Shown here: positions 25,676-35,700 of the stretch, piece after piece | How the letters are laid out: each line of letters starts with the position of its first letter | Position numbering within the stretch: the stretch's first letter is position 1 | Assembly: GCA_947561395.2 (NCBI GenBank) | Contig: OX387182.1 | Location: forward strand, 55,451,283-55,515,282 | DNA length: 64,000 bases | Direction of reading: 5' to 3' | Source of the DNA: Buxus sempervirens | Taxonomy: Eukaryota; Streptophyta; Magnoliopsida; Buxales; Buxaceae | Notes under the pieces: model-generated | What the model was told of the DNA's origin: nothing | Seen by the model: only the letters and a program-made list of their open reading frames with translations | Database searches by the model: none | Program-made: the position numbers and the translations under genes

Positions 25676-26576
25676 CAGTTGACTGCCTATATCCATGTAA
25701 CTTTATGCATCATTGTAGAAGTATCCCTGCCACAAGTCAGTGAGGAAAAAAAATGTATTTCCTGTTGTGCATAAAAAAAGAAAAACTGTTTTCGGTTAAG
25801 ATTCTAGGAGACATTGGACAATGTATTTCCCCCACTGTCAGTACCGTACAGAATGATACACTGATATTTAAAAAAAAAAAAAGAATCCAACAATCAGTAA
25901 CAGTGAAAGTAGATGAACATAAGCCGCAACTAATGTCTGTTAGCATGAACAAGGGTTAAGGAATTGATAGGAAAGTTCCAACAAGTGAACATTTTGCATA
26001 TTGTGTGATTATTTGGCTAGATTAAGTTATGGAAATGGGAATGTTGTATTTTGGAAGGAAAGATGAATGGCCTATAAACGTTTTGATCTTAATCCAGGAA
26101 GACTGCAATAGAGACAGTTAATATAAAATATTTTACTTAACCAAAAAAAAAAAAATTAATGTCTGTTGTGTGTGTATATGTTCACCGACACATGCATGTG
26201 TGTTGGTGTCTAACACTAAGAAATGTGGTTAAAAATAAATCAGTTATTTATATTTAAAAAAATAATAAATACATAATTTATTTAATCTAAACCAGGTATG
26301 ATCTGATTTGATAATTGGTACCATACGAATTTTGATGAAATTTGAGATATAAGGTGATTTTATGTGAGTTCATTTTTATGTGTGTATTTATATATAATAT
26401 TCCAACAAAGCAATTACATTCATAGGCAATATACACGTAAATGTATGTGCTCATACACAGGCATGCGGTTAAAGAGATAACATGTAGTTAGAAATAAATT
26501 ATTAAAATTTTCTCTTTTATTTGTGTTATTCTTCGTTGTAGGTAGGTTTCATCTTAAAAGGGGAGAAAAAATTGAA
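25676..26576. other. Intergenic AT-rich spacer
   Basis: The spacer between the kinesin 3' end and the MITE before the PPR gene shows no coding sequence. Two loosely similar segments near 26170-26250 and 26430-26500 share GCATGTGTG or GCATGCGG followed by TTAAAAATAAAT-like sequence. They may be the remains of a repeat. Confidence 0.4.
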
Positions 26577-27109
26577 ATGATATTTACTGTTTACCCCTTC
26601 AGGTTTCCAATAATCCCATTTTCATCCCTGAGACATTTTTCGACATTTGAGGGTTTTTATGTGTAACAATCTTCCTCTTTTTAATCCTTTAAATCATCAC
26701 TGAGAACTATTAATTAATAAATTACCTCTCTTATTTACATTTAAAATTAAAAAGCTTTATTTATGCCTTGAGTACTAAGAACAAAAAATGCCCTCGGATC
26801 ATATGTAAATCATATCTGGTTTTTTCCCCCTAATTTGAACCAATGTTGTTAATTGAACAAACACACCAAAGGTTAATTAGGACAAGAGAGGGGAAATTAT
26901 CAATATATATTTTTATCTCTTACCAACTCATCAACATTGTTAAAATTTTAACGGCCAACCTCCAAAAGGGAGAGATTATTATGCACTACAAACTTTCAAT
27001 GTTGTAAACTGGGATTTCAAAAACCTTAAGGGCGAAAGTGGTATTTTAAATATATTAGGGGCGAAACTGGGATTGTCTAAAACCTAAGGAGGTAAACAGT
27101 AAATATCCC
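26577..27109. mobile_element. MITE with about 50-bp terminal inverted repeats in the PPR promoter
   Basis: The left end GATATTTACTGTTTACC (26579 on) is repeated inverted at the right end up to 27107. The match continues for about 50 bp (including CAATCCCA/AATCCCA and CCCCT blocks) with scattered differences. The flanks 26568-26576 (AAAATTGAA) and 27110-27118 (ACAATTCAA) agree at 7 of 9 positions, as expected for an old 9-bp duplication of the Mutator type. There is no coding capacity. It ends 99 bp before the PPR start codon, so it probably overlaps promoter or 5' UTR. Confidence 0.75.
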
Positions 27110-27208
27110 ACAATTCAATTATGATCGTTGATGATCCCTCTCTGTCGGAGCGATGACGAACGGCCAATTTGATTGCGCGTGAGCGCAAAAGAGGCTGATG
27201 TTGCTGAA

Positions 27209-29413
27209 ATGGCGACTCTGAGAACCATAATCAGAAGAGAATCACTCTTACTTAGGTATTCCCGCCATTCTCACTCCTTGCCTTTCAATTTAAATCATAA
27301 CCTTAACCCTAACCCTATAACAACAACTAAAATCTACTCAAATCAGCAAGGCTTAGATTTACAGGCATCTGTAGCAGATTCTTTTGTTGTAGATAAGGTT
27401 CTATTGAATTTAAAGCATGGAAATTTCGAATCCTTGCGTTATCTGCTGCGTCGTTTGAGCCCTTCAATAATCGTTGATGTTCTTTCGAGATGTAGCAGAA
27501 ATTTGCCGTTGGGTCAGACATTTATTGATTTTGTCGGAAATGATCATCCTAACTTCAGGCATTCTTCACTTTCCTTGAGTGCAATGATCCACGTTTTGGT
27601 CAGGAATAAGCGTCTTTCGGATGCTCAGGCTTTGATTCTTCGGATGGTTAGGAAGAGTGGAGTTTACAGGGTTGAAATTGTGGATTCTTTGGCTTCTACT
27701 TATCACGATTGTGGTTCGAATAGTCTGGTTTTTGATCTGTTGATTAGGACTTACGTCCAAGCTCGTAAGCTAAGAGAAGCTTCAGAAGCATTTAAAATCC
27801 TGAGGGGAAAGGGTTTTTCACTTTCTATAAATGCTTGCAATAGCCTTCTGGGGGGGCTTGTTAAGATTGATTGGGTCACTTTGGCGTGGGAGATTTATGG
27901 GGAAGTTGCTGGAAGTGGAATTCAAATGAATGTTTATACTCTGAATATAATGATTAATGCCTTCTGTAAAGAGAGGAAGATCAAAGATGCAAATTTGTTT
28001 ATATCTGACATGGAAAAGAGGGGAATATATCCTGATATTGTAACTTTTAATACACTAATTAATGCATATTGTCATGAAGGGCACTTGGGAGAAGCTCTGG
28101 AGTTGTTGAATTCAATGTCAATCAAGGGCTTAAAGCCAGGGCTGTTGACTTATAATTCTATTATAAATGGTCTTTGTAAGAGTGGAAGTTACAACAGAGC
28201 TAAGGAAGCTTTGCATGACATGCTGCAAATGGGATTGAGTCCTGAAACCTCTACTTACAATATGTTACTCATCGAGTATTGTAGGAAAGGCAATGTGGTT
28301 GATGCTCAGGAAATATTTTATGCGATGGTTCATCGTGGTCTTATTCCTGATTTATTTAGTTACAGTTTTCTTATTGGCATGTTTTCAAGAAAAGGAGACC
28401 TTGATCAGGCTTTAGGGTATTTTAAACATATGAAGGGTGCTGGCTTTGTACCGGACAGCGTAGTATACGCTATGCTTATTGGTGGGTTTTGTAGAAATGG
28501 TCTTATGTCAGAGGCTCTTAAGATGCGGGATGAAATGATGGAGCAAGGTTGCATTGTTGATGTAGTCACATACAATACTATTTTGAATGGATTGTGCAAG
28601 GAGAAAAGGCTAGCTGATGCTGACGAGCTTTTCAATGAGATGGTAGTAAGAGGTATTTCTCCTGATTGTTACACTTTTACCACCCTAATTGATGGAAACT
28701 GTAAGGTTGGTAATTTAGATAAAGCAATGACATTGTTTGGGACAATGAATGAAAGGAATATGAAGCCAGACATTGTCACGTTCAATACCCTGATTGATGG
28801 CTTCAGCAAGGAAGGTGATATGGAGATAGCTAATGAGTTGTGGGGTGATATGATGTCTAGAGGAATCCTTCCCAATAAGATTTCATATAGTATTCTTATC
28901 AATGGACTCTGTAACAAGGGGCATGTTACTGAGGCATTTAGGTTGTGGGATGAGATGATCAATAGAGGCATGGAGCCCACTGTTGTGACTTGCAATACTG
29001 TTATTAAAGGCTATTGTCGCTCGGGAGATGCACCAAAGGCTGATGAGTTCTTAAACAAGATGATTTCGAAAGGAATTATGCCTGACAGCATAACATATAA
29101 CACACTTATTCATGGGTTCGTAATTGTAGAGGATATGGATAGAGCTTTTATCGTGGTTGATGAAATGGAAAAACGGGGACTATTACCTGATTATATTACA
29201 TATAATATACTTCTGATTGGGTTCAGTAGACAAGGTAGAATGCAAGAAGCCTGTCTAATCTTCAGGAAGATGACGGAAAGGGGTGTAAAACCTGATAGAT
29301 TGACTTATACGTCATTAATTAACGGGCATATTTCCCAGGATAACTTGAAGGAGGCATTTCGGCTGCATGATGAAATGTTGCAGAGGGGTTTTGTGCCAGA
29401 TGATAATTTCTAA
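27209..29413 (+). CDS. P-class pentatricopeptide repeat protein, At5g01110-like
   Basis: This intronless gene of 734 codons starts at the first in-frame ATG (MATLRTIIRR). The open frame reaches further upstream, but only from a TTG. The N-terminus (about 1-45) is rich in Arg, Ser and Leu and poor in acidic residues, as expected for a mitochondrial or plastid transit peptide. From about residue 172 to 731 sixteen 35-residue PPR motifs follow without gaps, each like TYNTLINGLCK..G..EA; a weaker one may precede near 125-155. The chain ends just after the last repeat (FVPDDNF), with no E, E+ or DYW domain. Sequence and length match Arabidopsis At5g01110 (about 730 residues). Such proteins bind organellar RNA base by base to stabilise, splice or promote translation of transcripts; the target is unknown. 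Confidence 0.93.
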   Translation: MATLRTIIRRESLLLRYSRHSHSLPFNLNHNLNPNPITTTKIYSNQQGLDLQASVADSFVVDKVLLNLKHGNFESLRYLLRRLSPSIIVDVLSRCSRNLPLGQTFIDFVGNDHPNFRHSSLSLSAMIHVLVRNKRLSDAQALILRMVRKSGVYRVEIVDSLASTYHDCGSNSLVFDLLIRTYVQARKLREASEAFKILRGKGFSLSINACNSLLGGLVKIDWVTLAWEIYGEVAGSGIQMNVYTLNIMINAFCKERKIKDANLFISDMEKRGIYPDIVTFNTLINAYCHEGHLGEALELLNSMSIKGLKPGLLTYNSIINGLCKSGSYNRAKEALHDMLQMGLSPETSTYNMLLIEYCRKGNVVDAQEIFYAMVHRGLIPDLFSYSFLIGMFSRKGDLDQALGYFKHMKGAGFVPDSVVYAMLIGGFCRNGLMSEALKMRDEMMEQGCIVDVVTYNTILNGLCKEKRLADADELFNEMVVRGISPDCYTFTTLIDGNCKVGNLDKAMTLFGTMNERNMKPDIVTFNTLIDGFSKEGDMEIANELWGDMMSRGILPNKISYSILINGLCNKGHVTEAFRLWDEMINRGMEPTVVTCNTVIKGYCRSGDAPKADEFLNKMISKGIMPDSITYNTLIHGFVIVEDMDRAFIVVDEMEKRGLLPDYITYNILLIGFSRQGRMQEACLIFRKMTERGVKPDRLTYTSLINGHISQDNLKEAFRLHDEMLQRGFVPDDNF

Positions 29414-29570
29414 GATGCTTCATTGTTGCATATACCATGGCGCATCCTATTTTTAAGTGACCATAACTGGTTACTTTTAATGTGAGTTCTTTAATATTTT
29501 CTCTTTTTATTTTTGCTTTTAAATTATGCTTCATTGTGGCAGATACCATGGCACATCCTAACTTTGAGCG
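29414..29570. repeat. Imperfect tandem duplication just after the PPR stop
   Basis: ATGCTTCATTGTTGCATATACCATGG split as ATGCTTCATTGTTGC and ATACCATGGCGCATCCTA (29414-29450) recurs 112 bp later (29526-29562) as ATGCTTCATTGTGGC and ATACCATGGCACATCCTA. The duplicated unit covers the presumed 3' UTR, and it may give two similar 3'-end signals. Confidence 0.75.
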
Positions 29571-30321
29571 ATTTTCATCAGTTGAATTGAATGCAATTTC
29601 TTTAACAATCGCAATTTTTCTCTTTTTCTCTTTGAATAATGTGAAACTATTTTCATTTCCTTGTGCATGAAGTGTTTGGAAACTAGAATTACCTAGAGAG
29701 TCAGCATCAACAAAGTTAGACTTGCCTTGTCCTCTAATTGCAGTGACTCTGACGAAGGTACACAAACTATTATATTCCAAATCTTATCCTTTGATTTAAG
29801 ATATCTATAAATTTTTTTCAGCCTTCTCAAACAGTGGCATTTGGAGATCTGAGGTCTTATGTATGTTTTGCTATGACTGCTTCGTTGCTCATGCAAATTA
29901 AATTGGAGAGACTTGCCAGTTCTTTTCTACCTCGTCTGCAACCAGGTAAGTTTATTCAGAATTGCAGAGTTTTATTCTCTCAAAGGATAATACAGATCAA
30001 AAGAGTGTATAAGTTGATGTATTTATAACATGAATAAATTTGATTATCCATAGTAATCATTTTGTCAATTTTACAGCTAAATATTAAATTGTAAAAAAAT
30101 ATTTAGTTTTTTCAAGGAATTAGAAAATTAAAAAAACATTTCTTTGATGCATGATTTAAGGTTCAAATCCGTGGATATAAGTATTTAGTATTTAATATTT
30201 ATGGATCAAACAATGGGGTTTACATTTTTTTTATGCCATCTCCAGCCTGTCGGTGGTGAACATGCCCTGATTTAAAGGTTTTATGTTGACAAATTTCGGT
30301 CTTATTCTCCTCTGATCCTTT
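29571..30321 (+). other. PPR 3' flank, possible spliced UTR
   Basis: Segment 29823-29945 is open in one frame and ends in a good donor (CAACCAG/GTAAGT). It could be a non-coding 3' exon of the PPR gene, but I recognise no protein in it. The rest is AT-rich spacer. Confidence 0.35.
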
Positions 30322-30329
30322 GTCCTGTG

Positions 30330-30580
30330 CAGTGGTGGATCCACCTTATGTTCAGGGGGACAATTGCCCCCACTGAACTTTTTTTTTTTTTAATTAAAAT
30401 AAAAAAATTTTCTATATGTTTTAATTGAAATTTCTATTTTGCCCCCTCTAAAATTTCTATTTTGCCCCTCCTAACTCATTGAAATTTCTATTTTTTCTAT
30501 ATATTTTAATTGAGATTTCAATAATGTCATTTGATATATTATTTTGCCCCCAAAGATTTGGAGTCCTGGTTCCGCCATTG
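30330..30580. mobile_element. hAT-type MITE, 251 bp, with perfect 8-bp target duplication
   Basis: The ends are CAGTGGTGGATCCA and, on the other strand, CAATGGCGGAACCA. GTCCTGTG flanks it exactly on both sides (30322-30329 and 30581-30588). The interior is AT-rich with direct repeats of GAAATTTCTATTTTGCCCC. Its termini differ from the family of 4844 and 11867, so it is a second hAT MITE family. Confidence 0.92.
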
Positions 30581-30588
30581 GTCCTGTG

Positions 30589-31980
30589 AACTGGTAACTA
30601 GGTTTTTCTGTGTGGCTGGATGTAGTGCGTGGAATGAGATTTGATGAGGATGACACAAAAGTTTACAAATATAAAATCTGTATAGTTATGCATTGGATTT
30701 GGCTAGCCCAAAATAAATAACTATTTCAATGTGGCAGTTCCAATCTCATGCTTCAAGTACACCTTTTTTTTTTTTTCCTAAAGACACGTAAATGCCTTAA
30801 TCAATGTATTGTTTATTGCTTACAAGTTATGAATGTTCTGGTGTACATGCAGATATTGGGCATGAAAGCCCTCAGAAAGGCCATTCTTATTGCACGAGAG
30901 ATAAACTGGTCAGACAGATGGTTTTTTGATCTTGGTGGGCATGTATATGAAATTCAAGTGCAAATTTCTTGGAGTTACTAGGTGGTAGTCTGGGGAAATG
31001 GAAAACCCATGAAGCGAAATTGAGGTGACCCCGTCTTAAGGGCAAAAGCTGAGTGTACTGGTCAAGAATTGTCCATGTCCAGTCTCTGTGTGTGTGCATG
31101 TATGTCTGTTTTTCCCTTGAAACTTCCTAGTTAGATTCATCATTCGTTGAGCTCTGGGGAAGAAAGAGCATGGAATAGGCAGCCTCAAGGTGAAGATAAG
31201 AGAATTGCAATACCTTTTATAGATCCTGAAGTTTGGAGAACTGTGGTTTATGTACATTTGGAGGTTCAGAAGCAATGATGCTCTCATTTCAGCAAGACTG
31301 ACAGCAGTTTATGTGACGGGAGGCTGGTTGGAAGAAAAGAGTAGAGATCACATGCTACATAGAACTCACTCCTTCAGTTCATCCCTGTTATCCACGTAAA
31401 TTGCAGTGATGACTATAACTGTGCTGAAGAGTCAATTGTTTCATTGAAACTTGAGGGTTTCATTCATTGTTATTATTATTATTATTATTTTATTATATGC
31501 TATTCCCTTTCTGTGTAGATCTAAAGAAGTTTAGTGTTCAGCTTTGCAAGGGATGTTTAGATTGCCCCTTTGAAGGCTTCAACCCCTCAATAAACCTTGC
31601 AAAATGCGAACGGTTAATGTCTAGTCAACAGGTTTACTGTGTTGGGACTTGTCCCCTTGTATAAGGGTTGTATATGGGTGCAAATAAGGACTCAATAGCA
31701 GCCCCACATGGAGAAACTTGTGTCATGTGGATGTGGTTAAGTCTAATAAATTACAATCTTTGCTATACCATTGTGGCATAAAAAATTTAATCTCTTGGAA
31801 TGTCAATTGTGCTTATACCAAACAGTAGTTGCTTGGATGTACTTGATGTCAATTATGCATATACCAAACAGTAGTTGCTTGGATTTTAGTGTGTCGGGCT
31901 TCATTTGTGGCCCAGGTTGAGTTTAGGCTTATGTTATTTAACCCAAAAGTCCAACTAGGACCGACTTAGTTATATGCATA

Positions 31981-32015
<35 letters not shown>

Positions 32016-32795
32016 GCACACATAAATGTGTATAAGTAGGTATATGTGTATATGTATCAATGATTTTTTTTTTCCTTTTACATTGTCATCCTAGCTATCT
32101 AATCAATTATAAAACATAAATTTACTAATACGTGGTAGCAAATTATGAATTTTTCTCAGATAAATAATTTAAAGATGATCTTTATATATATGTATGCCTA
32201 TATGTATATACTATGCTAAGATGAATATAATATTCTAACATTTGGGTTCATAACAAGAAATGAAAGAAATATTCAAGAATTTACATTTTGCTTGAAGCAT
32301 TCCGAACCCAACCCAAACTTAAAATAATAAAGTTTGAATTTGGGATTGGGTTTAATGAGTTTGGGTTAGAGTGGGCCAACGCGGTTTTGATCTATTAAAT
32401 TTTAGATTGGGTTGAGATCAAACTCAGCACAACCTGACCCAATCCCGCGCCCTGCCTACTTATAGCTCTAACTACTAATTTTATAAGAAAATAATGATTA
32501 AAGATCATGAGATTTGGCATAATCATAAATCAGTAATAAGAACAAGTGTGAGGAGAGGTTAATTGTATTTTGAAAACTTAAGTGTAATTTAATCAAAACA
32601 CAAGTGTTTTGCGTAATTTACTCAACTACTAAATATGGAAAAGTAATAATACCTCATTTTTTTTTCAGTTCTTTTTTATTTCGCAAGATTTTTCAAATTT
32701 GCACGGAGTAGAAGAGAGTGATACTGCTACAGAAGCAGAACCGTCGTTGCGGTCTCTAATATCTATTACTGGGATTAGAAACGAGAAGAACTGCC
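30589..32795. other. Spacer between the PPR and LAF3-like genes
   Basis: No gene is recognised. It holds an (ATT)n tract at about 31468-31490, a (TA)n tract at 31984-32012, and a stretch near 31880-32460 with repeated GGGTTGGG/CCCAACCC-like words often seen in plant dispersed repeats. The last 150 bp before 32796 should hold the LAF3-like promoter and 5' UTR, but I see no clear TATA box. Confidence 0.5.
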
Positions 32796-35700
32796 ATGAA
32801 CGTAGTCGTCTTCATTTCTGCTTCGATTGCTGTAGTTCTGGCGATAATCGCGCTTCCTAATTTCGACTTCAAGTGTAAATTCACAATTAGCAAGAACGAT
32901 TCCCTTTTCTTCTTTTCAGAGTCCAAAGAAGCTACTTCAGGCTTTGAGTTTTTGCAGGGCGGAGGCCGAAGTCATCGTCTATTGTTGCAGATTTGGTGGT
33001 TACTAATGCGATTATATACACCAGCGATGCGTCTCTTCCTTTTGCCGAGGCCATGGCTATCCGGGATGGAAGGATTCTCCGTGTAGGAAACTATTCTTCC
33101 ATTCAGGTTTGTCCTATCTGTCTCGCTCTCTTTCTTATTGTTTTTATTTTCTTGATTTCTTTTCTCTTGTATTGTTTTCATTTTCTAGATTTCTTTTTCC
33201 TACTAGAACTCTGGCACAGCTCGTCACACTAAACAGTAGCATCCAGTACGATGTGTAACAAAGAAAAAAGTGAGACCGTACGTTCGCCTTTCATGTGGGA
33301 GAAGTTGTATTTGTGTCTACATTTGGTTAGTGCTTTCAAGAGAAGGAGGGCAATCTTGAATTTGATGGCCATTGGAGAGGGTAAATGAGCTGTCTTTGTC
33401 CAAGTGTGTTTGTCTTACTAACGAAGATTTAGTTGCATATCTAAATGTTACCCTCTTTGATACAGCAATTAAGGTCCTTTTGGGGTTTGCCACCGTGATC
33501 TTTTTTTTCTTTGAGAGGCCATTGGCTGGCAGTCAAGAGGCGAGTCGGTCTGATTGACATTTCTTTTTTTTCACTTTGATTTAAGTTATATGCCAAACCA
33601 TATTAAGCCTTGCACATGGCTGATCTTTGTTTATCTTTGTCTATGTGCAATTAAAAAACTTCCCAGAATTTGGAGCTATGACAATGGAATTGCAAATATA
33701 TACAATTTTACGTGTTTACTGTAATATATAGTTTTTCTGCATTTTATTGGATATGTGATGAAATATATTTTTTATTATGGGAGTGGTGGGATTGTAAATT
33801 TAAAAAATAATTTAAAAAAACATATTGTTAGACAAGTAAAGAAACTAATTTTAAAGATCTGCATATGATTTTATTGATTTAGAAAAATATGTGATAGGAT
33901 TCCAAGAGAATTTATATGGTGGACTTTGTATAAAAAAGGTATATCAATGAAATATACGATGTAATTAAGGATATATATGATGGAGCCTTAACTAGAGTAA
34001 AAATTGTTGGTGGTGAGACAAGTAAGTTTTTAGTTAAGAGTCAACTATTAGTGCTTATCCATTTGTTCTAGTTATGGATAAGTTGATGTGTCATATTTAA
34101 GATGAGATGCCTTGGTGTATGTTATTTATAGATGGTACAGTCTTGATAGTTCGCACTAGAGAAGAAAGAGTTAAGTTAGAATTGTGGAGAGATACCTTAG
34201 AATCAAGGATTCTAAAATAAGTCATGCGAAGACAGAATATATGAAATGCTCTTTTAATACAAATAACAATATGATTAATGTAACTATTACAATTATCACT
34301 CAGGAAATCCCTTTAAGCAATAAATTCAGATATCTTGGATCAATAGTATAAAAAGACGGAGAAATTGACAAACATGTAGCACATTGTATTAGAGCTAGTT
34401 GGCTTAAATAGAGGGTTGCTTCTAGGGTACTGTGTGGTAATCATGTTCCACTTAAATTTAAAAAAAAATTTAAAAGGTAATTTATAAAACAACAATTAGA
34501 CCAGCTATGTTGTATGGTATATGATGTTGTGGGGCAAAGAAACAATATGTTCAGAAGATGAGTGTTGCCTAGATATGTATGCTAAGAGGCATGCGTAGCA
34601 AAACTAGAAAAGAGAAGGTAAGAAATGAAGAACATGTAAAGCATAGACTTAGATATGCACTTATAAGAAGTTGAGGGAGTATGCATATTGAAGGGCTTAA
34701 GAGATTAAGTGCAAGACATAAAAAGACATGATGGATTTAATAAAACAAGACTTACATAATGATAAGTTTTTTTTTTATGAATAATGTAGATGTGTGTATA
34801 TATATGTGTGTGTATATGAAAAAGTGAAGGGTATCAAGTATACAATCAGAAGCACAAAAAGCTATCTACAAAAACCTCACAATCCCCATCAGCACAAAAA
34901 ACACAAAAACAACACAAAGACTATGACAATCCACAGTACAACTGATATCCACAAATGGCGCCCCCAAGAGACCTTAATCCAAAGTTGAACAAACCATTCA
35001 ACTTCAGATCATAAGCATAACTCACTTCTAATCTCCTAAATCATGTGTGGGACCTCTCCTCTCATCATGCCATCCTAAAAAATAATAGATGAAAAACATC
35101 ATTTTTTCCAATCCTTCACAATTTCTGTAGGCCATAACCCTCGGAATTCAGGAAGAATTGAAGCCCACGATGCTACAGCAATCACTACGGAATCAAACAC
35201 TTGGTCAACCGTTAACTGTGTGTCCCTGAAAATCCTATTTTTACGTTCCAACCATATGAACCAAGCGACTGTATGGAATAACGTATCATATAGAAATTTG
35301 CCCCTCTTCCCCAAGCCCTTAACTCGCCACTAATTGAACCAAGCCTTAAAAGTATCTGGTATCACCCAAGAGACCTTTATCATCTCAAACAACCGCATCC
35401 AAATAATATTGGGAAAACGACAATGGACGAATAGATGATCTATGCTCTCTCCAGACTCCATACACATAATGCAAACATGCGGGGATAAGGTATTCCTTTT
35501 CCATCTTCTTTGGATTAGATCAGCCATATTTATCTTGTATAAAATGGCAGTCCATAAGAAGGCCTTAATCTTAAGAGGGATCTTAGGCTTCCATAGTCGA
35601 TGAGACGAAAAGGATGCCGTAGGAATTGAGGAAACTTGAATAACGGAGTTGAAAAAAGATTTGCAGGAAAACATTCTATTGGATGAAAGGGACCAAGATA

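Noticed and set aside
27173..27208. Upstream extension of the PPR frame starting at 27173
   Set aside because: It begins with TTG, not ATG. The first in-frame ATG is at 27209 and gives a normal transit-peptide-like N-terminus.
27298..27316. Telomere-like CTTAACCCTAACCCTA
   Set aside because: It lies in the PPR coding sequence (Asn-Leu-Asn-Pro-Asn-Pro), spans only two units, and is most likely chance codon usage, not an interstitial telomere.
29823..29945. Possible extra coding exon after the PPR gene
   Set aside because: The donor is good and the frame open, but the PPR frame has already stopped and no protein family is recognisable. It is at best a 3' UTR exon.
32875..33086. Continuous frame from the LAF3-like ATG through the first intron
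   Set aside because: Reading through loses the conserved [10 protein letters not shown]...DGRILRVG text, which is in another frame. Splicing 32874 to 32958 restores it with consensus sites.
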